From the NCBI GenBank assembly GCA_000431135.1, contig HF987863.1:5049-17293 (forward strand): a stretch of DNA of 12,245 bases, in the 5' to 3' direction. A model generated the notes under the pieces. It searched no databases and was not told the origin of the DNA. It saw nothing but the letters and a program-made list of their open reading frames with translations. Every line of letters starts with the position of its first letter. The first letter of the stretch is position 1. Origin of the DNA: Clostridium sp. CAG:590 (lineage in GTDB: Bacteria > Bacillota > Clostridia > Lachnospirales > Lachnospiraceae). Made by a program: the position numbers and the translations under genes. Of this stretch, positions 5,706 to 12,245 are shown one piece after another.

Positions 5706-6446
5706 TTACTTTGCAATATAATAATTACCTGTCTTCAACAGAATCGGCACTTCCTTCTCACAGATGATTGGGACTTCACCTAATTCGTAGATCTTGCACA
5801 TAGTATTCTTCTCTGCTTTACTGCTATCTACCAATACATAAGTCTGTTCCGAATTCTCCCGGACAATCTGCTTCTTCTCTGCCTCTCTCACATCCGGTGT
5901 ACTGATTCCTGCACGCTCCGAAAATCCACTGGCTCCAATAAATGCCTTGTTAAAGAAATTCTTGGTCAATGCCATATTCGTTGTTGTGCCAAAAATGGAG
6001 GCTGTTGAGATATTCAACTCCCCACCAAGCACATACACTTTAAGATGGGTCCCCTGAAGCTCCGGATAGATCAATGCATTCGTTGTAACAATTGTAATCT
6101 TCTTATTCTTAAGGTATTTGACCATCTCTAATGTAGTGGAACCGGAATCCAAATAAATAGAATCGCCATCCTCAACCAGACCCGCTGCATATTTGGCAAT
6201 TGTCTCTTTGGCCGCCACCTGCTTATTCTTCTTCGTATCCACAGGTGCTTCATATGACTCCATCTTCAACCGGGCTCCACCACCTCTTAACAGCAGAACC
6301 TGTCCTTCATCCTCTAAAGCCTTCAGATCACGCCGGATGGTCGACTCAGAAACACTATCAAACAAATTCATAAAATCTTCTATACTTGCAACTTCTTTGG
6401 TCTCCAGATATTGTAATATCTGCAATTGTCGTTCATATGGAATCAT
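5706..6446 (-). CDS. DeoR-family transcriptional repressor of the sugar operon
   Basis: This 246-residue protein has an N-terminal winged helix-turn-helix (about 1-57), with recognition helix SESTIRRDLKALE at 33-45 and wing LLRGGGARL. The C-terminal DeoR sensor domain contains the phosphosugar-binding strand YLDSGSTTLEM (98-108), the segment IGASGFSERAG and LVDSSKAEK (205-213, K210). The family represses sugar genes until a phosphorylated intermediate binds. The start at 6446 follows GAGGTG. It has its own near-consensus promoter with an operator copy shared with the isomerase promoter, so autoregulation and control of the whole cluster are likely. It lies between the kinase and the HAD gene on one strand. 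Confidence 0.94.
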   Translation of the reverse strand: MIPYERQLQILQYLETKEVASIEDFMNLFDSVSESTIRRDLKALEDEGQVLLLRGGGARLKMESYEAPVDTKKNKQVAAKETIAKYAAGLVEDGDSIYLDSGSTTLEMVKYLKNKKITIVTTNALIYPELQGTHLKVYVLGGELNISTASIFGTTTNMALTKNFFNKAFIGASGFSERAGISTPDVREAEKKQIVRENSEQTYVLVDSSKAEKNTMCKIYELGEVPIICEKEVPILLKTGNYYIAK

Positions 6447-6470
6447 CTCTTCACCTCATTTCCAAATATC

Positions 6471-6499
6471 ATCATAATTTTATTTTCATATTTTGTCAA
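6471..6499 (-). promoter_or_regulatory. Sigma-A promoter of deoR with overlapping operator
   Basis: TTGACA (6494-6499), a 17-nt spacer and TATGAT (6471-6476) form a near-consensus promoter 25 nt upstream of the deoR start codon. The motif TGACAAAATATGAAAA (minus strand, 6483-6498) overlaps the -35 box and matches the copies at the isomerase promoter. Binding there would block polymerase. No terminator is seen between the kinase stop (6518) and this promoter, so readthrough into deoR is also possible. Confidence 0.75.
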
Positions 6500-6517
6500 T
6501 TAAAATTATAATGAGGA

Positions 6518-7420
6518 TTATGCTGTCACTTCTTCCAGGGTCGGCATAGATGGTTGTGCCCCATACCGGCACACAGTAATGGCACTGCATCCGGTCGCAA
6601 ATTCACACGCTTTCACAAGATCCATGCCATGAATCAACGCATACCCGGTCGCTCCAATGAAAGAATCACCCGCACCGGTAGATTCCACCGCATCCACCTT
6701 TTTGGATGGAATAAATGCGACCTCTCCATTCTGCGCTACAACAGATCCTTCCTTTCCCAGTGTAAAAATGCAGGCATTACAGAGCTCGCCACTCATCTGA
6801 AGGGCTCCTTCCTTCGCCTTCTCAATGGTGTCGATCTCCGAATGCAGATAATATGCCGCCTCTACCTCGTTGACTACCAGAATATCCACCTTCTTAAGAT
6901 ACTCCTCCGGAATATCCGCCGCCGGTGCTGCATTCAGCAGCACCTTACAGCCGGCTTCTTTTGCCTTATCAATTGCGTACATGTTGATCTCCTGAGGGAT
7001 CTCCATCTGCAAGATCACTATCGCAGATTCTTTCAGTAAATCCTCTGCATGGTCAATATCTTCCTTAGTCACCGCATAATTTGCACCTTTCACGATAACT
7101 GCAAATACGCTTCCATCCTGTAAAGCATTTACCACGCCCATTCCGGTCGGTTCCTGCACTTTGCGGATATATTCTGTATGCACACCATATTTCTTTGCCT
7201 CAGAAATCAATATCTCTCCATTGGCATCTTCACCCACACAGCCGACCATATAAGTAGGCACTCCTAATTTGGCTGCCTGTACTGCCTGGTTCGCACCCTT
7301 GCCACCAGCACTGAATGCTACATCATCTGCATGAAATGTCTCACCCATCTCCGGCAGCCGGGCAATCTTCAATATCACATCATAATTCAAACTTCCAATT
7401 ACCGTAATCTTATCTCTCAT
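6518..7420 (-). CDS. rbsK: Ribokinase-family (PfkB) sugar kinase
   Basis: This 300-residue protein is typical of ribokinase in length. It has the sugar-binding signature GGKGANQAV (39-47), NEVE (184-187), the anion-hole and catalytic motif STGAGDSF (247-254, catalytic base D252), and the C-terminal ribokinase-like ending RYGAQPSMPTLEEV. It phosphorylates an imported pentose or ketohexose with ATP at the 5' or 6' hydroxyl. The start ATG at 7420 follows AAAGGAG at a 7-nt spacing, and the permease ends 23 nt upstream. Ribose is the default substrate for this sequence type. The neighbouring isomerase suggests the true substrate may be a ketose made by that enzyme, so the symbol denotes the family rather than proven specificity. 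Confidence 0.9.
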   Translation of the reverse strand: MRDKITVIGSLNYDVILKIARLPEMGETFHADDVAFSAGGKGANQAVQAAKLGVPTYMVGCVGEDANGEILISEAKKYGVHTEYIRKVQEPTGMGVVNALQDGSVFAVIVKGANYAVTKEDIDHAEDLLKESAIVILQMEIPQEINMYAIDKAKEAGCKVLLNAAPAADIPEEYLKKVDILVVNEVEAAYYLHSEIDTIEKAKEGALQMSGELCNACIFTLGKEGSVVAQNGEVAFIPSKKVDAVESTGAGDSFIGATGYALIHGMDLVKACEFATGCSAITVCRYGAQPSMPTLEEVTA

Positions 7421-7443
7421 ATGCCGACTCCTTTATCTGTCTG

Positions 7444-8412
7444 TTATGCGTTCTTACGACGGGCAAGCATTGCCTCAAAATCTGCCTTGATGAACTCGAA
7501 GTAAGAAGCTACGATGATAATAATACCGGTTACAACGTACTGCCAGAACGAATCTACATTGATAACGACCATTCCTACCTTTAATACCGCTAACATAAAT
7601 GCTCCGATAAATGTTCCAAGCGCAGTACCCCGGCCACCTGCCATTGCCGTACCACCAATTGCTGCTGCAGCGATCGCATCTGTCTCATAAGTAAGACCTG
7701 CTGTTGCTTCCGCAGAACCCAAACTTGCTAACATGATCATACCTGCAATAGATGCGCATACACCACACACTATGTAAGCGATATATTTGGTCTTGAATAC
7801 GTTAACACCGGAAAGGTTCGCAGCTTCTTCATTACCACCTACTGCATATAAGTTATCACCTGTACGGGTCTTTGACAAGATAATATGAGCGATCACAAAT
7901 ACCACGATCATAACCAGCACATAGTAGCGGATACCCATGAACATCTTACCGTTAAAGATATTACGGAAACTGTCAGGAACATTCGTTACCGGAGTACCAC
8001 CGGTTACCACGTAAGCAATACCACGATAAAGACTCATCGTACCAAGTGTTGCAATGAAAGGCTGTAACTTTAAGTTTGTTACAAGGAATCCGTTAAATGC
8101 ACCTGCAACCACACCGATCAATAATCCAACAACGATTGCAAGAATCGGCGGAACGCCATTGACGCAACACATTGCAACTGCAATACCGGTAATGGCAAAG
8201 GTACATCCAATGGATAAGTCAATTCCCGCCGTAATGATCGTGAACATAATACCTGCTGCCAATACTCCATTTAATACCATCTTCTGAAATACGGTTAAAA
8301 TATTATTCCAGGATAAAAAGTTTGGGTTCATCGCTGTAAAGATCATTCCCATAACAATCGTTGCAAGAAATACAACAATCTCACGCTTATATTTATCAAA
8401 AATATGTTTCAT
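7444..8412 (-). CDS. RbsC-type sugar ABC transporter permease
   Basis: The preferred start is ATG at 8412, one nucleotide after the ATPase stop. It has GGAGG, supplied by the last ATPase codons, 8 nt upstream; upstream ATGs at 8433 and 8448 lack such a site. The 322-residue product is very hydrophobic, with about eight to ten membrane spans. It carries BPD_transp_2 family hallmarks: AGIDLSIG (62-69), QPFIATLGTMSLYRG (117-131) and AAAAIGGTAMAGGRGT. It forms the membrane channel with the double ATPase and the binding lipoprotein. The tight junction indicates coupled translation with the ATPase gene. Confidence 0.93.
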   Translation of the reverse strand: MKHIFDKYKREIVVFLATIVMGMIFTAMNPNFLSWNNILTVFQKMVLNGVLAAGIMFTIITAGIDLSIGCTFAITGIAVAMCCVNGVPPILAIVVGLLIGVVAGAFNGFLVTNLKLQPFIATLGTMSLYRGIAYVVTGGTPVTNVPDSFRNIFNGKMFMGIRYYVLVMIVVFVIAHIILSKTRTGDNLYAVGGNEEAANLSGVNVFKTKYIAYIVCGVCASIAGMIMLASLGSAEATAGLTYETDAIAAAAIGGTAMAGGRGTALGTFIGAFMLAVLKVGMVVINVDSFWQYVVTGIIIIVASYFEFIKADFEAMLARRKNA

Positions 8413-8413
8413 C

Positions 8414-9913
8414 TTATTTACCTCCAATCGCATAATCCAGAATTTCATCTGTATCGAATTTCTCTCTGTCTGTTAGTTCTGCCGAAATGTGACCTTCGCT
8501 CATAACGATCAGACGGTCACTGATTCCCATCGCTTCCGGAAGCTCAGAAGAAATAACGATCAGGCTCTTTCCTTCTGCTACTAATTCTTCCATCAGACGG
8601 TAGATCTCTGCCTTAGCCGCGACATCTACACCTTTGGTCGGTTCATCAAATATAATGATATCGGTATCTGCTGACATCCATCTTGCAAGGATAACCTTCT
8701 GCTGATTACCACCCGACATATTCTTTGTCAGATAATCCGGTTTCTTAGGGTTGATATCCATCTCCTCAAAAAAACGCTCTGCATTTTTCTTCTTTTTCCC
8801 TTCGTCTAAGAACGGGCCTGACATATATTTATCTAAGCTGGAAATGGAAATGTTATCAATATTCGAAAACTGATTCATAAATCCCTGGGTCTTACGATCC
8901 TCAGGAAGTAAACCGATACGATTCTTTAGTGCTTTCGTTGTATTCCAACGACCTGTGATCTCTTTTCCCATAAGGTACATCTTTCCGCCTATTTTCTGAT
9001 CTGCACCAATAATCGTTCTCATCACTTCGGAACGTCCTGCTCCGATCAGACCGAAGAATCCTAAGATCTCTCCTCTGTGAAGTTCAAATGATACATCATT
9101 GAAGTCTTTTCCATTAGAAAGATTCTCTACCTTCAACACAACCTCATCTGTTGCCGGACTTGGTTTTAATCTGTCTGCCACAGATGCTACACTTCTTCCT
9201 ACCATGGCATGTATCATTTCCTCACGTGTTGTTTCTTTGACATTCAGCTGTGTAATAAATTCACCATCCCGCAATACGGTCGCACGGTCGCAGATCTGGA
9301 AGATCTCTTCCAAGTGATGACTTACATATAATATCGTAACACCACTCTTTTTGAGCTTCTCAATAACCGCAAAGAGCGCCTCTGTCTCCTTCTGTGTCAG
9401 GGAAGCAGTCGGCTCATCTAACGAAATGATCGTAGAATGATGATATAAGGCTTTGGCAATTGCGATCATCTGCTTCTGCCCTGCTGTTAATGTTCTTACA
9501 ATATCTCTGGATTTGAAATTACAATTCAACTCTGAAAGGATCTCATCAACATCCTTGTGCATCTTATTGAAATCCACAAACAATCCTTTCTTTGGCTCAT
9601 AACCCAATGTTACATTCTGTCCGACTGTCAGTTCTTCCACAACCATGGTTTCCTGATGAACTTTGGAAATCTTTCCATCCCGGATCGCATCATTGGGATG
9701 CATAAAATGTACCGTCTCCCCATGAAGCTTTACCGTTCCTTCATATTCTGAATAGACACCATGAAGAATATTTAAGATTGTTGATTTTCCGGCACCATTT
9801 TCACCAAGTAAGGCATGCACTTCTCCTTCCTCTACGGAAAAGGACACATCTTTTAACACATGAACACCCGGGAAATATTTGTTAATCTTAATAAATTCAA
9901 CGGCCTTTCCCAT
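8414..9913 (-). CDS. Sugar ABC transporter ATP-binding protein, two ABC domains (RbsA/MglA type)
   Basis: This 499-residue protein contains two nucleotide-binding domains. The first has Walker A GENGAGKST (37-45), signature LTAGQ (142-146) and Walker B LDEPTAS with D166/E167. The second has a degenerate Walker A GLIGAGRSE (288-296, lysine replaced by R294), signature MSGGNQQ (399-405) and FDEPTKGVD (D423/E424). A canonical first site with a weakened second Walker A is normal for the monosaccharide importers RbsA, MglA and XylG. It powers uptake with the adjacent permease. The start ATG at 9913 follows AGGAGG at an 8-nt spacing. A hairpin separates it from the binding-protein gene. Confidence 0.96.
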   Translation of the reverse strand: MGKAVEFIKINKYFPGVHVLKDVSFSVEEGEVHALLGENGAGKSTILNILHGVYSEYEGTVKLHGETVHFMHPNDAIRDGKISKVHQETMVVEELTVGQNVTLGYEPKKGLFVDFNKMHKDVDEILSELNCNFKSRDIVRTLTAGQKQMIAIAKALYHHSTIISLDEPTASLTQKETEALFAVIEKLKKSGVTILYVSHHLEEIFQICDRATVLRDGEFITQLNVKETTREEMIHAMVGRSVASVADRLKPSPATDEVVLKVENLSNGKDFNDVSFELHRGEILGFFGLIGAGRSEVMRTIIGADQKIGGKMYLMGKEITGRWNTTKALKNRIGLLPEDRKTQGFMNQFSNIDNISISSLDKYMSGPFLDEGKKKKNAERFFEEMDINPKKPDYLTKNMSGGNQQKVILARWMSADTDIIIFDEPTKGVDVAAKAEIYRLMEELVAEGKSLIVISSELPEAMGISDRLIVMSEGHISAELTDREKFDTDEILDYAIGGK

Positions 9914-9934
9914 CTCGTATACCTCCTATAAAGT

Positions 9935-9960
9935 GGACTGCCACATTCCTGTGACAGTCC
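9935..9960 (-). promoter_or_regulatory. Intercistronic hairpin between binding-protein and ATPase genes
   Basis: In minus-strand RNA GGACTGTCACA pairs with TGTGGCAGTCC over 11 bp (one G-U), closing a GGAA tetraloop. No T run follows, so it is not a standard terminator. In the 75-nt gap after a binding-protein gene, such stems usually protect the upstream message and keep the binding protein more abundant than the transporter. Confidence 0.7.
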
Positions 9961-9988
9961 CACGTAATCTCTTATCTGCCTTCGTTCT

Positions 9989-11101
9989 CTACTCTGCTAC
10001 ATAGTTCGCATCTTCCCAACCGATGATCTCTGCTGCGTCCTTGTCAACATTTGTTGAATCGATCAAAGCCTGTGGAGTTGCTACGACTCTTGGCATATCC
10101 TGTCCTGCAAGTGCTCTTAATGTACACTCCATTGCTACTCTTGCTGTGTAATATGGGAAAGAATCGATCGTTGCATCCAATCCACCATCACGGATAGAAT
10201 CATATGCTTCACCAATACCATCTACACCAACTACAAGGATATCTTTATCTGCTTCTTTTACTGCTTCCACAACACCAAGTGCCATATCATCATTGTTGCA
10301 GAAGATTGCTTTCAGATCCGGATACTGCTGAATCCATGTTGCAGCTAAGTCCTTAGACTTCTGACGATCCCAGTCTGCGTTCTGTTCTGCTACAATGTCA
10401 AGCTTAGAATTGTTATCTGAGATCCAGTCCTTGAATCCGGATGTACGTTCTCTTGCTGCAAATGCCTTTGCCATACCGATTACGATAGCAACCTGTCCTT
10501 CATCACCTAGCTTATCAGAAATCCACTCTGCTGCCAACTGTCCGTTCTGGTAAGCATTTGGTCCTGCATAATAATCTGCAGTTGCGATAACACCATCATT
10601 TACATTATATACAGGAATCTTCGCATCCTTTGCATTCTCAACGGCTGCTGTTAAGTTTGAATCTGAGATCGGGCTTAACATCAAAGCGCTGCATCCCTGG
10701 TTTGTCATGTTCTCAACCATTGTCTGCTGACCGGTCTCATCACTCTCATCTGTAGTACCATCTACTTCCACCGTAACATCTACACCGGAAGCCTTAGCGA
10801 TCATATCCGCAGCCTCCTCATATCCGTTCTGTAAAGTTCTCCAGTATTCATTGGTTAATGACTTCTCAACCGCTCCAAGCTTCAATCCGCTCTTAACCGG
10901 AACATCTCCGAATTTCTCACGGACCTCTTCAATCGTCATGCTGTCTTTCTCAGTATCCGGATTGAATTCCTCTGTCTGTGCTGTCTGTGTGGAATCCCCA
11001 CCACTCTTGCTGCTGTCTGTTGCTGCTCCATCTGTGGAACATCCTACCATAGCAAATGCCATGGTTGCTACCATTAATGTTGCTAAAAATCTCTTCTTCA
11101 T
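9989..11101 (-). CDS. Sugar ABC transporter substrate-binding lipoprotein (RbsB/Peripla_BP_4 type)
   Basis: This 370-residue protein has a lipoprotein signal: KKR, a hydrophobic stretch and a lipobox ending MVGC, with lipidated C21. A Ser/Thr/Gln-rich linker follows (about 22-50). The mature part is a type I periplasmic-binding fold, with repeats such as QGCSALMLSPISDSNLTAAV, FCNNDDMALGVVEAVK and ILVVGVDGIGEA. It captures a monosaccharide outside the membrane and delivers it to the permease. AAGGAGG lies 8 nt before ATG 11101. The isomerase gene ends 26 nt upstream without a promoter between, so they share a transcript. Ligand residues cannot be assigned to one sugar. Confidence 0.95.
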   Translation of the reverse strand: MKKRFLATLMVATMAFAMVGCSTDGAATDSSKSGGDSTQTAQTEEFNPDTEKDSMTIEEVREKFGDVPVKSGLKLGAVEKSLTNEYWRTLQNGYEEAADMIAKASGVDVTVEVDGTTDESDETGQQTMVENMTNQGCSALMLSPISDSNLTAAVENAKDAKIPVYNVNDGVIATADYYAGPNAYQNGQLAAEWISDKLGDEGQVAIVIGMAKAFAARERTSGFKDWISDNNSKLDIVAEQNADWDRQKSKDLAATWIQQYPDLKAIFCNNDDMALGVVEAVKEADKDILVVGVDGIGEAYDSIRDGGLDATIDSFPYYTARVAMECTLRALAGQDMPRVVATPQALIDSTNVDKDAAEIIGWEDANYVAE

Positions 11102-11127
11102 AATACGTACCTCCTTAAAATCCTTCT

Positions 11128-12048
11128 CTATTTCATCATTTCTAAAATTAGGTTCTGTGCACTGATTCCATCACGCTTTGCGACAATCTTATCGATCTCT
11201 TCTACCCCGATCTTATCTACCATGCTGCTGATCTGTTCAAATGCATCAATGTTTGCCTGCACTTCTAAGATTGCATTCTCCCGGATCGGGAATGTGTCAA
11301 AGAATACCACACCATCATAATGATATCTCTTCAGATAATAGATAAACTCTGCACACAATGAGAAGTTGACCGAACCGAAGATCAATCCGCTGTCCTGGAA
11401 TCCATATCCATCATTCATATGAAGTCCGAATAATTTTCCTTTGGATGCTGCAAGTGCCAATCCATAAGATGGGCTGTCATGCTTCATTAACATGTGACAG
11501 AAATCCAATGTGCATCCTACATTCTCTCTGTCAACCTCTGAGATCAGATACATTGTCATTCCCGTAGAATCGATCAATGCGAAGTTCCTTTCTTCATAAG
11601 GCTTATACTCAATACTGATCTTCATATCCTTTGCGTAATCAGCCACTTCCTGAATGGCCTCCACAACCTGCTTGAAGCAATATTCATAGTCCATCTGGAA
11701 CGGATAGTCGAATCCGTCATTCTCTAACCATAAAGTAATAACGCTTCCTCCAAGTTCTCTGCAGATGTCTGCCGCTTCCTTGCACATGGTGATCGCTTTC
11801 TGTCTCAGTTCCTCATCCGGGTTCGTGAGATCACCATTCAAAAAGAAGTTTCTCCATCTGACTGCAAATCCGTTCACTTTCAAATCACCCATTGCCTTCT
11901 TGATCTCTTCCAAATCGTATCCTGCAATATGCTCCGGGTAATTGAACTCCAAATGTGTCATACCCTTTGTCTCACGATATGCCTTGATCGCATCCAACAC
12001 ATTCTGACCTTTGAATATGAACGAATTCATTCTTCCTGCATAATTCAT
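11128..12048 (-). CDS. Metal-dependent TIM-barrel sugar isomerase/epimerase
   Basis: This 306-residue protein is of the xylose-isomerase-like/AP-endonuclease-2 barrel family (PF01261). Candidate metal ligands are E147 (ISIEYKP), D182 (TLDFCH), H210 (GLHMND) and D251 (FFDTFP). H185 lies three residues after D182, the spacing of the second-site histidine of L-rhamnose isomerase. D-tagatose 3-epimerase-type enzymes have Glu as the fourth ligand, so the Asp here leans towards an aldose-ketose isomerase. ATG 12048 follows AGGAGG at 11 nt; a second ATG at 12030 is preceded by AGGAAG and is possible. It is the first gene after the main promoter. It probably converts the imported sugar to the kinase substrate. 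The substrate is unknown; rare sugars are plausible. Confidence 0.85.
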   Translation of the reverse strand: MNYAGRMNSFIFKGQNVLDAIKAYRETKGMTHLEFNYPEHIAGYDLEEIKKAMGDLKVNGFAVRWRNFFLNGDLTNPDEELRQKAITMCKEAADICRELGGSVITLWLENDGFDYPFQMDYEYCFKQVVEAIQEVADYAKDMKISIEYKPYEERNFALIDSTGMTMYLISEVDRENVGCTLDFCHMLMKHDSPSYGLALAASKGKLFGLHMNDGYGFQDSGLIFGSVNFSLCAEFIYYLKRYHYDGVVFFDTFPIRENAILEVQANIDAFEQISSMVDKIGVEEIDKIVAKRDGISAQNLILEMMK

Positions 12049-12077
12049 GCTCTCATCATCCTCCTTTTAATTTATTT

Positions 12078-12113
12078 TTTTCATTTTCTTTCACTTATTT
12101 TCATTTCGTGTCA
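12078..12113 (-). promoter_or_regulatory. DeoR operator copies over the isomerase transcription start
   Basis: On the minus strand TGACACGAAATGAAAA (12098-12113) covers the predicted start point. A weaker copy, TGAAAGAAAATGAAAA (12078-12093), lies exactly 20 bp further into the leader. Both face the same way as the copies at 12128 and 12223. Confidence 0.6.
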
Positions 12114-12115
12114 TT

Positions 12116-12144
12116 ATAATATAACAGTTTTCATATCTTGTCAA
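12116..12144 (-). promoter_or_regulatory. Main promoter of the sugar operon with operator over the -35 box
   Basis: TTGACA (12139-12144), a 17-nt spacer and TATTAT (12116-12121) face the isomerase gene. The operator-like sequence TGACAAGATATGAAAA (12128-12143) overlaps the -35 box and spacer, as at the deoR promoter. The leader to the start codon is about 60 nt and contains AGGAGG. The right-hand 197 nt of the window are otherwise gene-free and very AT-rich. Confidence 0.75.
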
Positions 12145-12222
12145 CACAAATTATCATATTTTTGAAATTTTCTTTTATTTTTTTTATTTTATTGTGTATT
12201 TTTCCGAGTTTGTTGAAACTAA

Positions 12223-12238
12223 CTGTCATTTTGTGTCA
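12223..12238 (-). promoter_or_regulatory. Upstream auxiliary DeoR operator copy
   Basis: TGACACAAAATGACAG on the minus strand matches the promoter-overlapping copies at 12098 and 12128. It lies 95 bp upstream of the -35 copy, close to nine helical turns, which would suit a DNA loop between repressor multimers. Confidence 0.55.
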
Positions 12239-12245
12239 TATTCTT

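Noticed and set aside
8413..8448. Longer permease start at 8448 overlapping the ATPase gene
   Set aside because: The ATG at 8412 has a GGAGG at ideal distance and gives the family-typical N-terminus; the longer version has no ribosome site.
9215..9235. CACGT-containing stretch as a canonical parS site
   Set aside because: The flanks do not match the TGTTTCACGTGAAACA consensus and it lies inside the ABC ATPase gene.
12211..12228. Possible catabolite-repression (cre) site near TGAAACTAACTGTCA
   Set aside because: It lacks the central CG and the correct spacing of the cre consensus; the TGACA part belongs to the repeated operator motif.
1..12245. CRISPR arrays, tRNA or rRNA genes, insertion sequences and known defence genes
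   Set aside because: No regularly spaced repeat-spacer pattern, no RNA gene sequence I recognise, and no transposase or defence-protein motif was seen on either strand.

Overview
The window looks like chromosomal DNA of a low-GC, Gram-positive gut-type Clostridia, most likely a Lachnospiraceae relative. The evidence is the strong AGGAGG ribosome sites, the AT-rich promoters, and a RepA_N/ParA/ParB module of the kind carried by integrative conjugative elements of that group. Every gene I can support is on the minus strand, so transcription runs from the right edge towards the left. No rRNA, tRNA or CRISPR array was seen.

Left block (about 1-3.5 kb): the replication and partition end of a mobile element, either an ICE or a plasmid-like element. 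In transcription order it holds a 48-codon ORF that starts like SpoVT/AbrB and then diverges, a DUF5348-type protein, an intrinsic terminator, two small cysteine-rich proteins, a RepA_N initiator, ParA, and ParB, which runs off the left edge. The two cysteine-rich genes and rep overlap by 11 nt at each junction. parA starts 6 nt after rep, and parB overlaps the end of parA by 44 nt, so the block reads as one translationally coupled operon. The linker of rep contains three GAATTGT boxes with an exact 23-bp period and a perfect 10-bp inverted repeat. These are good candidates for the replication origin that RepA_N plasmids carry inside their own rep gene.

Boundary (about 3.3-3.58 kb): a 63-nt near-continuous inverted repeat followed by a T run separates the element genes from the MATE gene. 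It could be the terminator of the downstream operon, a switch that hides the ribosome site of the 48-codon ORF, or both. The mobile-element edge is probably near here, but no attachment site could be identified from one side.

Right block (3.58-12.2 kb): a sugar uptake and catabolism cluster. From the right it encodes a metal-dependent TIM-barrel sugar isomerase/epimerase, a lipoprotein sugar-binding protein, a double-domain ABC ATPase, an RbsC-type permease and a ribokinase-family kinase. After a second promoter come a DeoR-family repressor, a HAD phosphatase and a MATE exporter. The expected flow is import of a monosaccharide, isomerisation to a ketose, then phosphorylation. The sugar cannot be read from sequence; ribose, or a rare sugar such as allose/allulose, fits.

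The regulation of this block is unusually legible. A 16-bp motif close to TGACAMRAWATGAMAR occurs at the isomerase promoter (three good copies and one weaker) and at the deoR promoter (one copy). It overlaps both -35 boxes and the predicted isomerase start point. This is very probably the DeoR operator, giving substrate-induced expression and autoregulation. I found no sign of a wholly new defence or mobile system; the best leads are the in-gene origin, the hairpin at the boundary and the operator array.
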